From: Mesostigma viride
Taxonomy: Eukaryota; Streptophyta; Mesostigmatophyceae; Mesostigmatales; Mesostigmataceae
Assembly: GCA_009746045.1 (NCBI GenBank)
Contig: RPFO01002237.1
Coordinates: 1-44,501 of the forward strand
Length of the DNA: 44,501 nucleotides
Direction of reading: 5' to 3'
Shown here: piece by piece, positions 25,470 to 34,392 of the stretch
How the letters are laid out: every line of letters starts with the position of its first letter
How positions within the stretch are numbered: position 1 is the stretch's first letter
Translations under genes and position numbers: made by a program
The notes under the pieces: generated by a model
What the model saw: only the letters and a program-made list of their open reading frames with translations
Databases searched by the model: none
Told to the model about the DNA's origin: nothing

Positions 25470-25841
25470 ATGGAAGAGGGCACGTCCCCACCCGGGTCCA
25501 CGCACGTACCGCGCCGAAAAATGAAGGCGGACGGCACGTACTACACCCCCCCGCCCCCGCCACCTCCTCCCGGCCCGGTGCTTCGGGCACTCAAGTACAT
25601 CGTGCAGTCCCCGCTGGGGGCCCCACTCCGGTTTCTGGTGACGTACGGGGTAAAGGGAGACGGGTTTGTACCGGCCTACGAGGCGATGTTCAGACTGTCC
25701 CTGTTGATGGCCGTAATCCTCGCGTACTTCGTGTATTTCCTGGTCAAGATGTGGCGTCGCCCCGTCAAGCTGGACTTCACCCCGGCCGTGGCGGCCGTAA
25801 AGAGGCTCCCCACTCCAAGCAGCGGGCCGACAGTGGGCTGA
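25470..25841 (+). CDS. Single-pass membrane protein with polyproline N-terminus
   Basis: Encodes 123 aa: Pro-rich cytosolic-type N-terminus (TYYTPPPPPPPPGP), an amphipathic stretch, one membrane segment at about residues 78-95 (LLMAVILAYFVYFLVKMW) and a short basic/Pro-rich C-terminus. A TATA-like GCGATATATATAGACG lies directly upstream (25,453-25,468). It is followed after 31 bp by another membrane protein. A virion-membrane role is possible in a giant virus, as inference. No family recognised. Confidence 0.6.
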   Translation: MEEGTSPPGSTHVPRRKMKADGTYYTPPPPPPPPGPVLRALKYIVQSPLGAPLRFLVTYGVKGDGFVPAYEAMFRLSLLMAVILAYFVYFLVKMWRRPVKLDFTPAVAAVKRLPTPSSGPTVG

Positions 25842-25872
25842 GTAATTATCCATCGCAGTATTATCCATCTCC

Positions 25873-26352
25873 ATGTTCATGCTATTGCTCGTGATCATCC
25901 TGCTGTTCGTGATCTTCATGATGCGTAACATGCCCGAACCCGCTACCCCCCCCTCGGACCCCGGTGCAGCCGCCGTGGCGTACGAGGCCACCCCCAACCC
26001 GGAGCCGGACAGCACGGCCGCGGCCCCCGCGAACACGGTAGACCCCCGCGCGCCTGAGGAGAAGGCCGAGCGCGTGCGCTTCAAGGAGGCGATACCCGGA
26101 ATGGTCACCAACGTGCAGGCGATGATCGTGGACAGCGTGAACCCCGTGTCCATGTTGGGCGGCCTCATGAGCGGGTTCGGCATGATTCCCAACAAGGCGG
26201 CCGACAAGGTCAGCAAGGCGGGCGCCAAGATCACCAAGGCCGTGGTGGGGCACACCCCGGGCGGTGCGCTGATGCAGGCGTTCAAGGACAAGAAGAGCGC
26301 GCGGTGCAAGGCCAAGAAGTTCTTCAGCTGGGGGTTCGCCAAGTGCAAGTAG
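25873..26352 (+). CDS. Membrane-anchored protein, unknown
   Basis: Encodes 159 aa, starting with an N-terminal anchor (MFMLLLVIILLFVIFMMRN), probably an uncleaved signal-anchor because basic residues follow it. Then comes a disordered Pro/Ala/Glu-rich stretch (residues 20-55) and a compact domain with several Gly and Lys (NPVSMLGGLMSGFGMIPNKA ... FKDKKSARCKAKKF) ending in two Cys. The stop lies 20 bp before the right inverted-repeat arm. Together with the preceding gene it gives the repeat-flanked unit two membrane proteins. Confidence 0.6.
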   Translation: MFMLLLVIILLFVIFMMRNMPEPATPPSDPGAAAVAYEATPNPEPDSTAAAPANTVDPRAPEEKAERVRFKEAIPGMVTNVQAMIVDSVNPVSMLGGLMSGFGMIPNKAADKVSKAGAKITKAVVGHTPGGALMQAFKDKKSARCKAKKFFSWGFAKCK

Positions 26353-26371
26353 CGCCGAGGGGCGGGAGCAG

Positions 26372-26935
26372 CGGGAGAGCTTGGATGTTCTTCTCCCCCC
26401 CGTTTTTGAGAAGCCTATCCACGATCTCGCTCGAAACGGGATTCTCACCCCCCGCCAGTTTTTTTGTCAAGGAGAAGCCTATCCAACAACATTGCTCGAT
26501 AATGCCCGGAGAGGGCGTCTTAAATTTGTTCGATGGTCGAGCAGGGTTTAAGAGGGGGGGAATTTGGATAGTCTTCTTTTGGTAGTCTTCTTTTTGGAGA
26601 GAAAAAAAAAGTATTTTATGGCGTAAGGAATTTTTTTTGGGGGGGGGTATAGGCTATAGGGTATAGGCCTGGGGGGAATAATAGTTGCGGCCGGGCCCGA
26701 AAAAGAAGACTATCCAAGAGAAGCCTATCCACGAACATTGCCCGAGAACTGCGGGAGAGGGCGTCTTAAATTTACTCCCCCCCTCACCAGGGGTTGTCAG
26801 GGGTCGAGTTTGGATAGTCTTCTCTTTTTTTTCCTGGTGACGGATGGATGGGCCGGGGTTGGCAGGGGTTGTATTGGATAGGCTTCTCTTTTTTGGGTCG
26901 GAGAAGGCTATCCAAGGCGGGGCCGTGTTGAGAGC
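26372..26935. repeat. Right arm of the 564-bp inverted repeat
   Basis: Inverse of 23,759-24,322. The outer border is GCGGGGCCGTGTTGAGAGC. It holds the same TTGGATAGNCTTCT motifs in opposite order, the GGGGTATAGG-type segment (26,640-26,675), and the CGTCTTAAATTT block twice. Several homopolymers (A9, T8, G9) differ in length between the arms. Confidence 0.85.
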
Positions 26936-26964
26936 CCCCGAAAAAAAAATGTCCGCAGTGGTTA

Positions 26965-27102
26965 ATGGATGCGGCCGCCACCCCCCCGTGGGCCGGCCTG
27001 CAGTGGTGGACGCCCCCCGCCAAGTGGGTGATGCGCGACGGGAAGATCGTGCTTGCCACCCCGGTCGATGTGCCCGCTGACGTGAGCAAAGACGAGAGAT
27101 GA
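26965..27102 (+). CDS. Short Trp/Pro-rich ORF (45 aa), tentative
   Basis: This 45-aa frame starts at ATG 26965 and has four Trp and a Pro-rich first half (TPPWAGLQWWTPPAKWVM) followed by a short strand-like end (RDGKIVLATPVDV). The composition looks more protein-like than the overlapping frames. It is the last viral-looking coding sequence before the transposon-rich part. Too short to be certain. Confidence 0.35.
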   Translation: MDAAATPPWAGLQWWTPPAKWVMRDGKIVLATPVDVPADVSKDER

Positions 27103-27985
27103 CGTCAGCAAGTATACAGCACACCTACGTCCCGGCACACCCCGCCCGGGGGTTGTGGAGGGGTGGCGCTGCGTGCCCCCGAACAGTGGTGGTGACAGAT
27201 GCCAGCAAAGATACCGTAAGATTCCAAACAACATCCCGCGCGCTCCGCGCCGCTGATGATGGTGACAGGGCAGCGAAGAGGCATGCAGCGTGCCACGTGT
27301 CCGATTTCTATTGGCTAAATGCAAAAAAGCCCCCATCACACACCGATTCGGGTGGTGACAGGGGCCAGTGGGTGACAGACGCCAGCATAAGTGTCAATCT
27401 TTGAAAAATGATCACGTGCCGAGCGGTGGTTACCAGGGGAGGTGTCAGAGTTTGGCAGCATAAGGGAAAAAAAAAATCTAAAGTGACAGTATATAAGTAC
27501 CTTCCAACAGGAAGAGCCCGGACTTTGACACCGGGTGTCAAAGTTTGACAGGGACCCCCTGGCTCCTCCCCGCCCGGATTCAGTGGCCACTTCCTGGGAA
27601 CCGTCTCAGGCCGGGAGACGCAAAAATTTCCGTGATAACGGCACGTTTGCAGCCATATCTCGATACGCGCGCGCGCGAGTGAAAATTTCCCGCCAAAGTC
27701 ACGTGATACATTCTCAATTCACGTTGTAATAACCAGGCTATGGCGAATATACCCCCCAAACCTATGCACCACCTTCGTCCCTAAGTGTTCCCAGACCCAC
27801 CGGACACGTGTCCTCCGTCAGAAGTGGCGCGGCGCTACCGGCGCCGCGCCGTTTCTGGCGGGAACCCAAACACTATCGTATACGATAGTGTTTACGGACT
27901 ATGGGTTAAACAACCATTGCCACACCCCGCTCACTTGGCAGTAGAGAAAGCGGTGCTCAATTGTTTCCGAAGGGAAGGTGCACAG
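27103..27985. other. Non-coding region with dyad symmetries between viral block and LINE
   Basis: No convincing gene. Features seen: repeated GGTGACAGAYGCCAGCA-like words (27,192-27,208 and 27,372-27,388), a TATA-like AGTATATAAGTACC (27,487-27,500), an 11-bp inverted repeat around one G (27,522-27,544, ACTTTGACACC/GGTGTCAAAGT), and three strong palindromes at 27,802-27,893. The lower part may be the 3' end of the LINE, but no poly(A) tract is visible on its strand. Confidence 0.5.
27868..27893. repeat. Perfect 26-bp palindrome
   Basis: AAACACTATCGTA is followed immediately by its reverse complement TACGATAGTGTTT, a perfect dyad with no spacer. It lies 18 bp from a 10-bp-stem hairpin (27,826-27,850, GGCGCGGCGC/GCGCCGCGCC with a 5-nt loop) and close to a 12-bp palindrome GGACACGTGTCC (27,802-27,813). 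Confidence 0.9.
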
Positions 27986-27988
27986 GCA

Positions 27989-29404
27989 TCATGTCGCATC
28001 GTGGTGAAACTGGCTGCTGAGGGTCGCGTTTACCCCGATGGCTCTGTGCAGTAAAAGATGTTGAATGTCGGTCGCTCTGCGGTCCACCAAAGGGTGATCG
28101 ACCGCCACGGTGATAAGTTTAATCCAACTATATCCAGGCCATTGAAAGCCCCATCGTGGGCGGCCAGGGTGGAGCTTATGGTTCTCGTGCAATAAAATGT
28201 CATAACCCCATTCTGCCGTGTACTCGTAAAGGCATTTGCTGATCCTAGACATCCCCTTGGTCAGGGTCCAGCCAAATTCCAGGGGGTCCAATGGTAAAGT
28301 ATCCAATCTCGTATTGCCTACGTGTAACCAAGTGATGGCCTCCGCCGGGGTCGTGGGGTCCGGCTGGAACATGCAGGACCTTGATACTAACCACGGGACC
28401 ATCCGGATACGGTGACATTGGTGGGCTGGAAGACAGACACATAATGTCGCCAACTGATTGAGGCAACCATTGTGGCCTGGAAGGGTGTCGGCCACTTGGA
28501 CTTGAATTCCGGCCGGAGGCAACACTCCCCGGACCAGACCTTTGCATGTGGATGTGATCCCGTCTGGGTAAAAACTGATCCAATCACCCGGTTGGAGGGC
28601 CTTGCGTGGGGCCATCATCAGAGCATGCCATGTAGCTGGGATGGCCTGGATGAGGGTGTTCCAAGCGTGTAGCGATGGCATGTTTTGCACCCAAGCATTA
28701 ACTTCAGTGTATGCCCGTAACCGATATCTGTCCCCCTGCCACGCGTAGAGATCGAGCACTCTCAGAACAGGGGGTGATGCGCCCAGGAAGCCAGCATAAG
28801 GGTTGTGCCCATGTAACGTGCCCAAGGGCTTGCGCGCATTGTCCACGATCAAATCATTGAAATAAAGAATCTGTCGTGCAACCTCCTCACGAGTGGTGGG
28901 AAAAACGAGGCGCCCAGGTTTGAGCTTGTGATAACCTAACCATAGACGCGACCAGTACCAGGGGAGCCCCTTGTATGATATCAGTGTGCAGCCAAGTACT
29001 CCAGCGTCAAGGTGCCATGATGTGCCATTAGCATGGGTGTAAATAGCGGAGAGAGACTCTTTTGCCAACAGGCAGCCAGGGTGCGTGTTCACTTCCATGT
29101 ACACGCTGATCACTTGTTTAGCATACATCGACCACAAGCGCCATTGTATGTTGTGTAGCCCTAGACCACCGTGCAACCATGACATAAACACTAAAGGACA
29201 TATCCCGGCTGATCCAACCATGTACCGTGTGAGATATCAAACCTTTCTGTTTCCAAACAAAATTGCTGCCGATGCGTTGGATAAGCTGTATATGGTATGA
29301 TCGTTGGGAGGGTGTGCCAGACAGTAGTATAAAACCTTGGAGAACAAGAGTTGGTTGACGATTAGTGCTTTTCCTCGTAAGCTCATCCGCTGGACGCCGC
29401 CCCG
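27989..29404 (-). pseudogene. LINE ORF2, C-terminal part
   Basis: Minus-strand reading from the nested element: a segment with SLRGKALIVNQLLFSKVLYY (post-RT region typical of plant L1-type ORF2) changes frame near 29,230 and continues as GGLGLHNIQWRLW to a stop at 27,989. WLHGGLGLHN matches the 'GGLGL.(D/N)' motif found after the RT in plant non-LTR elements. No RNase H signature was recognised. The nested element at 29,405-31,843 separates it from the endonuclease/RT part. Confidence 0.7.
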
Positions 29405-29798
29405 ACTACAATACGCTTCCGCGGACACCTTTTTCAGCGGGGAAAGTGCCCCCGGGCTTCCGGGGCAAATTCAGCAAGCGCTGCGGAACTTAGATACTAA
29501 AAATTCGTTTTTGGTTCGTACCGTACAGCCAATCATTTTGCGCCCGGATCAAATTGTGATCTGGGCACTGAACACGAAAATTTCAGCGGAACGTACGAAA
29601 CACCAACGCAACTACAGAAAATTTTCAGTGACGAAACTGTAGTACCGTGTACCAAGCAAAATGTAGTAGGACTTCGCTAAATTCACGTTCGGAAATTTTC
29701 CCCGCAAGATTCCCCCGCAAGATTCCCCCGCACGATTCCCCCCGCTAGGTTCAGGCTCCAGTCGATGCTCGCCAAATGGCGCAAAAAAAGAAACATAT

Positions 29799-29926
29799 TT
29801 CATGTCCCACGTAGCTCCCACAAAAACCAGCATCTTCATTAAAACAATAAGTGGAAGCATACATGTGACACTAATTGACATGCCCGGAGGCACGCCGTTC
29901 AAGGCCCTTCATGAAGTACGTTGCCC
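29799..29926. repeat. Repeat B, copy 1 (128 bp)
   Basis: Identical to 30,379-30,506. It begins TTCATGTCCCACGTAGCTCC. A short ORF within it (SHVAPTKTSIFIKTISGSIHVTLID) resembles a ubiquitin N-terminus (the IFIKT..G...T/I.. pattern), which may be a captured gene fragment. Confidence 0.85.
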
Positions 29927-29959
29927 TAGAGGCAACCAAGACAAGGGTGGGTGGGTGGG

Positions 29960-30378
29960 GAGCAAAGAAAGAGGCCGACAAAACCAGCCAGAGCGGCTTT
30001 TAGTCGCAAAACCTCCCTTATCCCTAGCTAACTGACGTCATTAAACCCTTATGTTTAGTGGATGCTAGTAAGACGCTAACCGTACAGACCGGGGGTAGAA
30101 TATCCCGAATCTGCACGGCTAGTATTAAATAATGCGTAGGTTGTTCTTTTCAGGGGCACTGCACCTCACGCCCCGTTCCGCCCGGGTATAATCAACCCAA
30201 GCGCGGAACGCACATTTTATTTAATTCATTTTTCAACCATGCACTATATTGCATCTACTAATCACAAAAGCTCTAGCCAAACAGCTACGAGTAAACACTG
30301 CGACCTATAAGCCGCTCATCCAGCGGCCTCTTGTTCCCGCATTCACGTATAGAAGAAACTCCGTTCAAAGAACCCCGA
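29960..30378. repeat. Repeat A, copy 1 (419 bp)
   Basis: Direct repeat of 31,342-31,760, apparently identical over 419 bp, from GAGCAAAGAAAGAGGCCGAC to AAAGAACCCCGA. It is not bounded by TG...CA, so an LTR identity is not supported. Confidence 0.9.
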
Positions 30379-30506
30379 TTCATGTCCCACGTAGCTCCCA
30401 CAAAAACCAGCATCTTCATTAAAACAATAAGTGGAAGCATACATGTGACACTAATTGACATGCCCGGAGGCACGCCGTTCAAGGCCCTTCATGAAGTACG
30501 TTGCCC
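30379..30506. repeat. Repeat B, copy 2 (128 bp)
   Basis: Second copy of 29,799-29,926, directly adjoining the end of repeat A copy 1. Confidence 0.85.
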
Positions 30507-31341
30507 AATCACCCCCGCCCTGGCTTTCCCTTGAAGCCGCACTCCACCTTGCTCGTTGTCACAAGTGACCGCCCTGCCGCAAAACGGGAGCCCCCCCACA
30601 TCGGGAGGCGTGTGCCCGGCGGCTGTGGATGCATGGCCAGGCCCAAAAAGGCCCAGCGCATTTGCACTGCGATTGCGCACGGCCAGCCTATCATGACCCC
30701 TCTCGGGGCCCCGAGTCGGTACCGCTATGGCCGTCTCCCCATAGACCCGGGGTGCTTCGAGAAAAAACGTGGACCTAGCCCAGGCCCCGCCAGCCCGGAT
30801 GCCCGAGGCCACAGCCCCAGGCACCTGGCTGAACGAGAGTCCGTTCAGCCAAGACCGCATTCCCCCCGAGGTTTCTATGCGTGGGGAAAAAATTTCTAGC
30901 TTAGACGCTTTTCCCATCGCCGTCCCCAGCCCCAACCACCCCCCCTCGGCGGAAGGCAATTGCAAAGTTTGCTGGCCAGCAGCAATTTCCGAAGAAAAAG
31001 CCGCAGGCCGCGGACCGAGACACGGGTCGCCAGTGCCAGCCATCCGGCTCCAACCCGGGGTGCAAGCATCCCCAGGTACGGAGCACCAGCTCGCGCACTG
31101 GGCCGACCAAGCGACAGTTGAGCACCTGTCACGGCATCCGGCCCACCAAAGACCCCAAGCTGGGGAAAAGGTGCGGACCGGAGGTAATCTTTTTCTTTTC
31201 TTTTAGTTAACCGGGCGAGGAACTACGCCTGGCCGGTTAACAACTGGAAGTCTCACCACTGGCCAAGTGGCCAGTGCAACCAGTGCTTTTGGGATTTTGC
31301 TCCGCAGCACCCATAGCTGCGGCTGCCGCCGCAACGACAAC
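30507..31341. other. Unique segment C between repeats B and A
   Basis: 835 bp of GC-rich sequence with several short overlapping frames on both strands and no recognised motif. One plus frame (30,769-31,206) has NCKVCWPAA and further Cys/His in alternative frames, which could be a decayed zinc-binding coding region. In copy 1 of the block this segment is replaced by 33 bp, probably a deletion. Confidence 0.5.
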
Positions 31342-31760
31342 GAGCAAAGAAAGAGGCCGACAAAACCAGCCAGAGCGGCTTTTAGTCGCAAAACCTCCCT
31401 TATCCCTAGCTAACTGACGTCATTAAACCCTTATGTTTAGTGGATGCTAGTAAGACGCTAACCGTACAGACCGGGGGTAGAATATCCCGAATCTGCACGG
31501 CTAGTATTAAATAATGCGTAGGTTGTTCTTTTCAGGGGCACTGCACCTCACGCCCCGTTCCGCCCGGGTATAATCAACCCAAGCGCGGAACGCACATTTT
31601 ATTTAATTCATTTTTCAACCATGCACTATATTGCATCTACTAATCACAAAAGCTCTAGCCAAACAGCTACGAGTAAACACTGCGACCTATAAGCCGCTCA
31701 TCCAGCGGCCTCTTGTTCCCGCATTCACGTATAGAAGAAACTCCGTTCAAAGAACCCCGA
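31342..31760. repeat. Repeat A, copy 2 (419 bp)
   Basis: Second copy of 29,960-30,378. High identity implies a recent duplication. Confidence 0.9.
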
Positions 31761-31843
31761 GTTAAAATCAACGGTGCGAATCCTCGTTACCGCTCGGGTA
31801 ACATTCTCACTCATTTCGCGTCTCCTACGAACCGTATTGTAGT

Positions 31844-34354
31844 TGACCGCGGCGGCCACCGCCCTGCCGTGAGGAGCACTCCTGCAAGTTTGCCCACGTG
31901 GTTGGTTTCGTAATATAAGAACGCACGATGTTCAGCCAAACGTCCCTCTGGCGTGCAGCCAATGGGGCAATTGTGCAAAAGATGGTGTTCACCTGGTTTG
32001 ACCCATGTCATGGCCAGGTGAGAGGGGTTTATCCGAGATGGGTTGGGTTTGCCGATGTGCAGTCCCGTGGACTTTTGCACATTACAACGTTGTTGTGAGG
32101 CCACAGAGTATGTGTTGATATTTTCCAAGACAGCATTCACTTCCTGTAGAGAGATGCAAACATTGGTGGTGTCATCCACATAGGCTATCTGTACAATACC
32201 TTTGGCACTGCCTGCAAGCGGGAAGCCCTGCAGACGAGGGTCGTGCTGGTGGAGCCAAAACAATCCTGCGTGTGCCAGTAGGAACAAGATGGGGGACATA
32301 CAATCTCCTTGGGGGAGGGATCTTGAGCTGTGGCCAAGTGCAGATTTGTGACCGTTGATAAGGATGTACCAGGTTAGCGATTTGATCATTCCCATGATGA
32401 CCGTTAGGATGCGTGGGCCAAACCCTAAGCCGATCAATATGTGTCGGAGGTATGCCCAGCACATGCGGTCAAACGCTTTTTCAAAGTCCCAGAAGAGGAT
32501 AAAGCCAGCAATGTCGTCGCGCCATGCCTTCTCTACTATGTCCATTATGAGGGTGATGCTATCGTTGATATGGAGGTTAGCACGGAAGCCGACTTGCTCC
32601 GGGCCTATAAGGCAGTCGAGAACAGAGTAGAGCCTTTGCTGAATTATCTTGCTAATGATTTTGTACGCAACCGTAAGGAGGCGTATTGGCCGGTAATTTT
32701 TCCACTGTGTTTTGTCACCCTTTTTGAACAATAAAATGAGGGCTGTTTCGGCCCATTGACCCGTAATTTGTCCATGTTGCCAGATTTCTAGTATGCATTG
32801 ATAGAAATCTACGTGTAAAAGGGACCAAAAAGTTTTCCAAAACTCGATGGGAAGCCCATCCACCCCCGAGGCACTACCGGTCCGGATGTTTTGCATGGCA
32901 TTAGTAGCCTCCTCCATGGAGGGGGGTTGGTCTAGTTGGTGTTGTTGCGCAAGTGTGAGGCGGCGTGGGATAGCTTGTAAAATTTGTGCTATGGCCGCGT
33001 CGGCTTCGGGGTTGGGTTCATTTTGGAACAGCGAGGTGTAGAAACGATGTCCACTTTCTAGGATGGGGGTTGTGGCCGTGTGTGTGCCTTGTTCATCCTG
33101 GATTTCTGAAATGATTGAGTTGGATTTTAGTGGTGGAATAAGTGCGAAAAAATCTTTTGTCATGCGTTCGCCTACCTGATGCCACCACAGATTTTCAGAG
33201 TCTAAAGCTAGGGCGTGTCTTTCAAAACGGAGTTTGTCGAGTTCAGTTTGTGAACTTTGAAGTCGAGCTTGTTCGTAGTGGTTTAGGTGGGGTTTCAGCT
33301 GTAGCTTGTTGACTATGCGTTGGTGAATTCGGTATGCGCGGCCTTTCTCGCGACGTACGTTGAGGGAGTAGGTATGTGAATATTCTAGCATTTTGGCTAG
33401 GCCTGCCTGCATCCACATTCCACGTGCAGCAGTCAGTGTAGCTATCCTTGTGAGTTCGCCAATTGCTCCAACGTTGCATGATCTCAAAATAAAATTGATC
33501 GTCTTGTAGAAGGATTTTATTGATGCGAGGGATGCCTGGGCCCCGTGGGGCCTGGGTGTGGTGGGCTAGCGTGACAATGCATGGATAATGGTCTGAGAAG
33601 GCTGTGGAGCGTTCTACGCTGGCGTGGCAGACTAAATCGGCCCATTTGGGCGTGATATATATTTTATCCAAACGACGGGTTGTGCGAACGCCCAGACGGG
33701 TGGCCAGCCAAGTGTGCTCCTGATCCCGTGACCGAATGACATCCTGCAAATTCAGGTCTAGAATGTGTTGGTAAAAGGAGGCTGTACGGTGGGCAGGGTG
33801 TTCGTTTAGATCAATATTAAAATCCCCCATAAGTACTATTTCTTGGCCGTTGGAGATGAGATCAGAAACCATTGCAAATATATGCTGGTAGAAAAGGTTT
33901 TGTTCAGCCGGCATATCTAGGGTCGGCGCATAGATGGTAATGAGGTAGCCCTGGCTTCCCGCCCAAGTTATAGATTGTCGTGTCCATCTGCCCTGCCATC
34001 TAGCCGGGGCTGTGATGTCCATGGCAGGCATGTCATGGTTGGGGTAGGTGGTTTGCGGTATTGTATGAGTGCAGTTCCCCCTTGGGTACCCCGAGCCCAT
34101 CCCCATTGGCATAGTGTTCTAGGGGCAAGTGCTCGGACCGCCCGGAGGGCGGTACGTTCTGCATCTATCTGAATTTTGTGTTCTTGCAGTCCAAGCCAAA
34201 TCTCGTGAGAGGGACCAACATATTGATGTAGGAGGCTATCCAATTCTACTGCAAGTTCCCGGATGCGAGTCATGGTGCGGCCCTGTCCCACTGTGCGGAC
34301 TCCGTATGTGTTAAGCCCCCTGACATTCCACGAGACTAGCGTTAGTTGGCTCAT
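31844..34354 (-). pseudogene. LINE ORF2: APE endonuclease and reverse transcriptase
   Basis: Starts at ATG 34354 (MSQLTLVSWNVRGLN, the canonical APE N-terminus). LQEHKI (Glu of the active site), GGTALI, then, after a frame change near a C5 run (34,077-34,081), YAPTLD, VLMGDFNIDLNE and FSDHYP (DH) follow. A second frame change near 33,475 leads into the RT: GSASGVDGLPIEFWK, LLFKKGDKTQWKNYRPI, ILFWDFEKAFDR, SRSLPQGDCMSPILF and AYVDDTTNV (YVDD box), ending at the nested insertion near YYETN. All catalytic motifs are present. The endonuclease nicks the target and the RT copies the RNA there. Frame changes make it non-functional as written. Confidence 0.85.
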
Positions 34355-34392
34355 AGGATTATGTCGTGGGAAGGCAGAGGTCTTACCTGGTT

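Larger units (their letters stand above)
29405..31843. mobile_element. Non-autonomous element nested in the LINE, with short terminal inverted repeats
   Basis: The left end ACTACAATACG (29,405-29,415) and the right end CGTATTGTAGT (31,833-31,843) are perfect 11-bp inverted repeats, and weaker similarity continues inward for about 40 bp. The reading frame of the LINE is lost exactly across this interval. No transposase is recognisable. Inside is a duplicated block (B-C-A and B-A). The ends resemble CACTA-type termini (ACTACAA) but lack the initial C, so the superfamily is open. No clear target-site duplication. Confidence 0.55.

Noticed and set aside
30769-31206. 145-aa ORF in segment C as a gene
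   Set aside because: Low-complexity, with competing frames on both strands and no family motif.
29960-31760. LTR retrotransposon with A and A' as LTRs
   Set aside because: No TG...CA ends, no target duplication, no primer site or polypurine tract, no coding sequence; repeat B lies before both A copies, which fits tandem duplication better.
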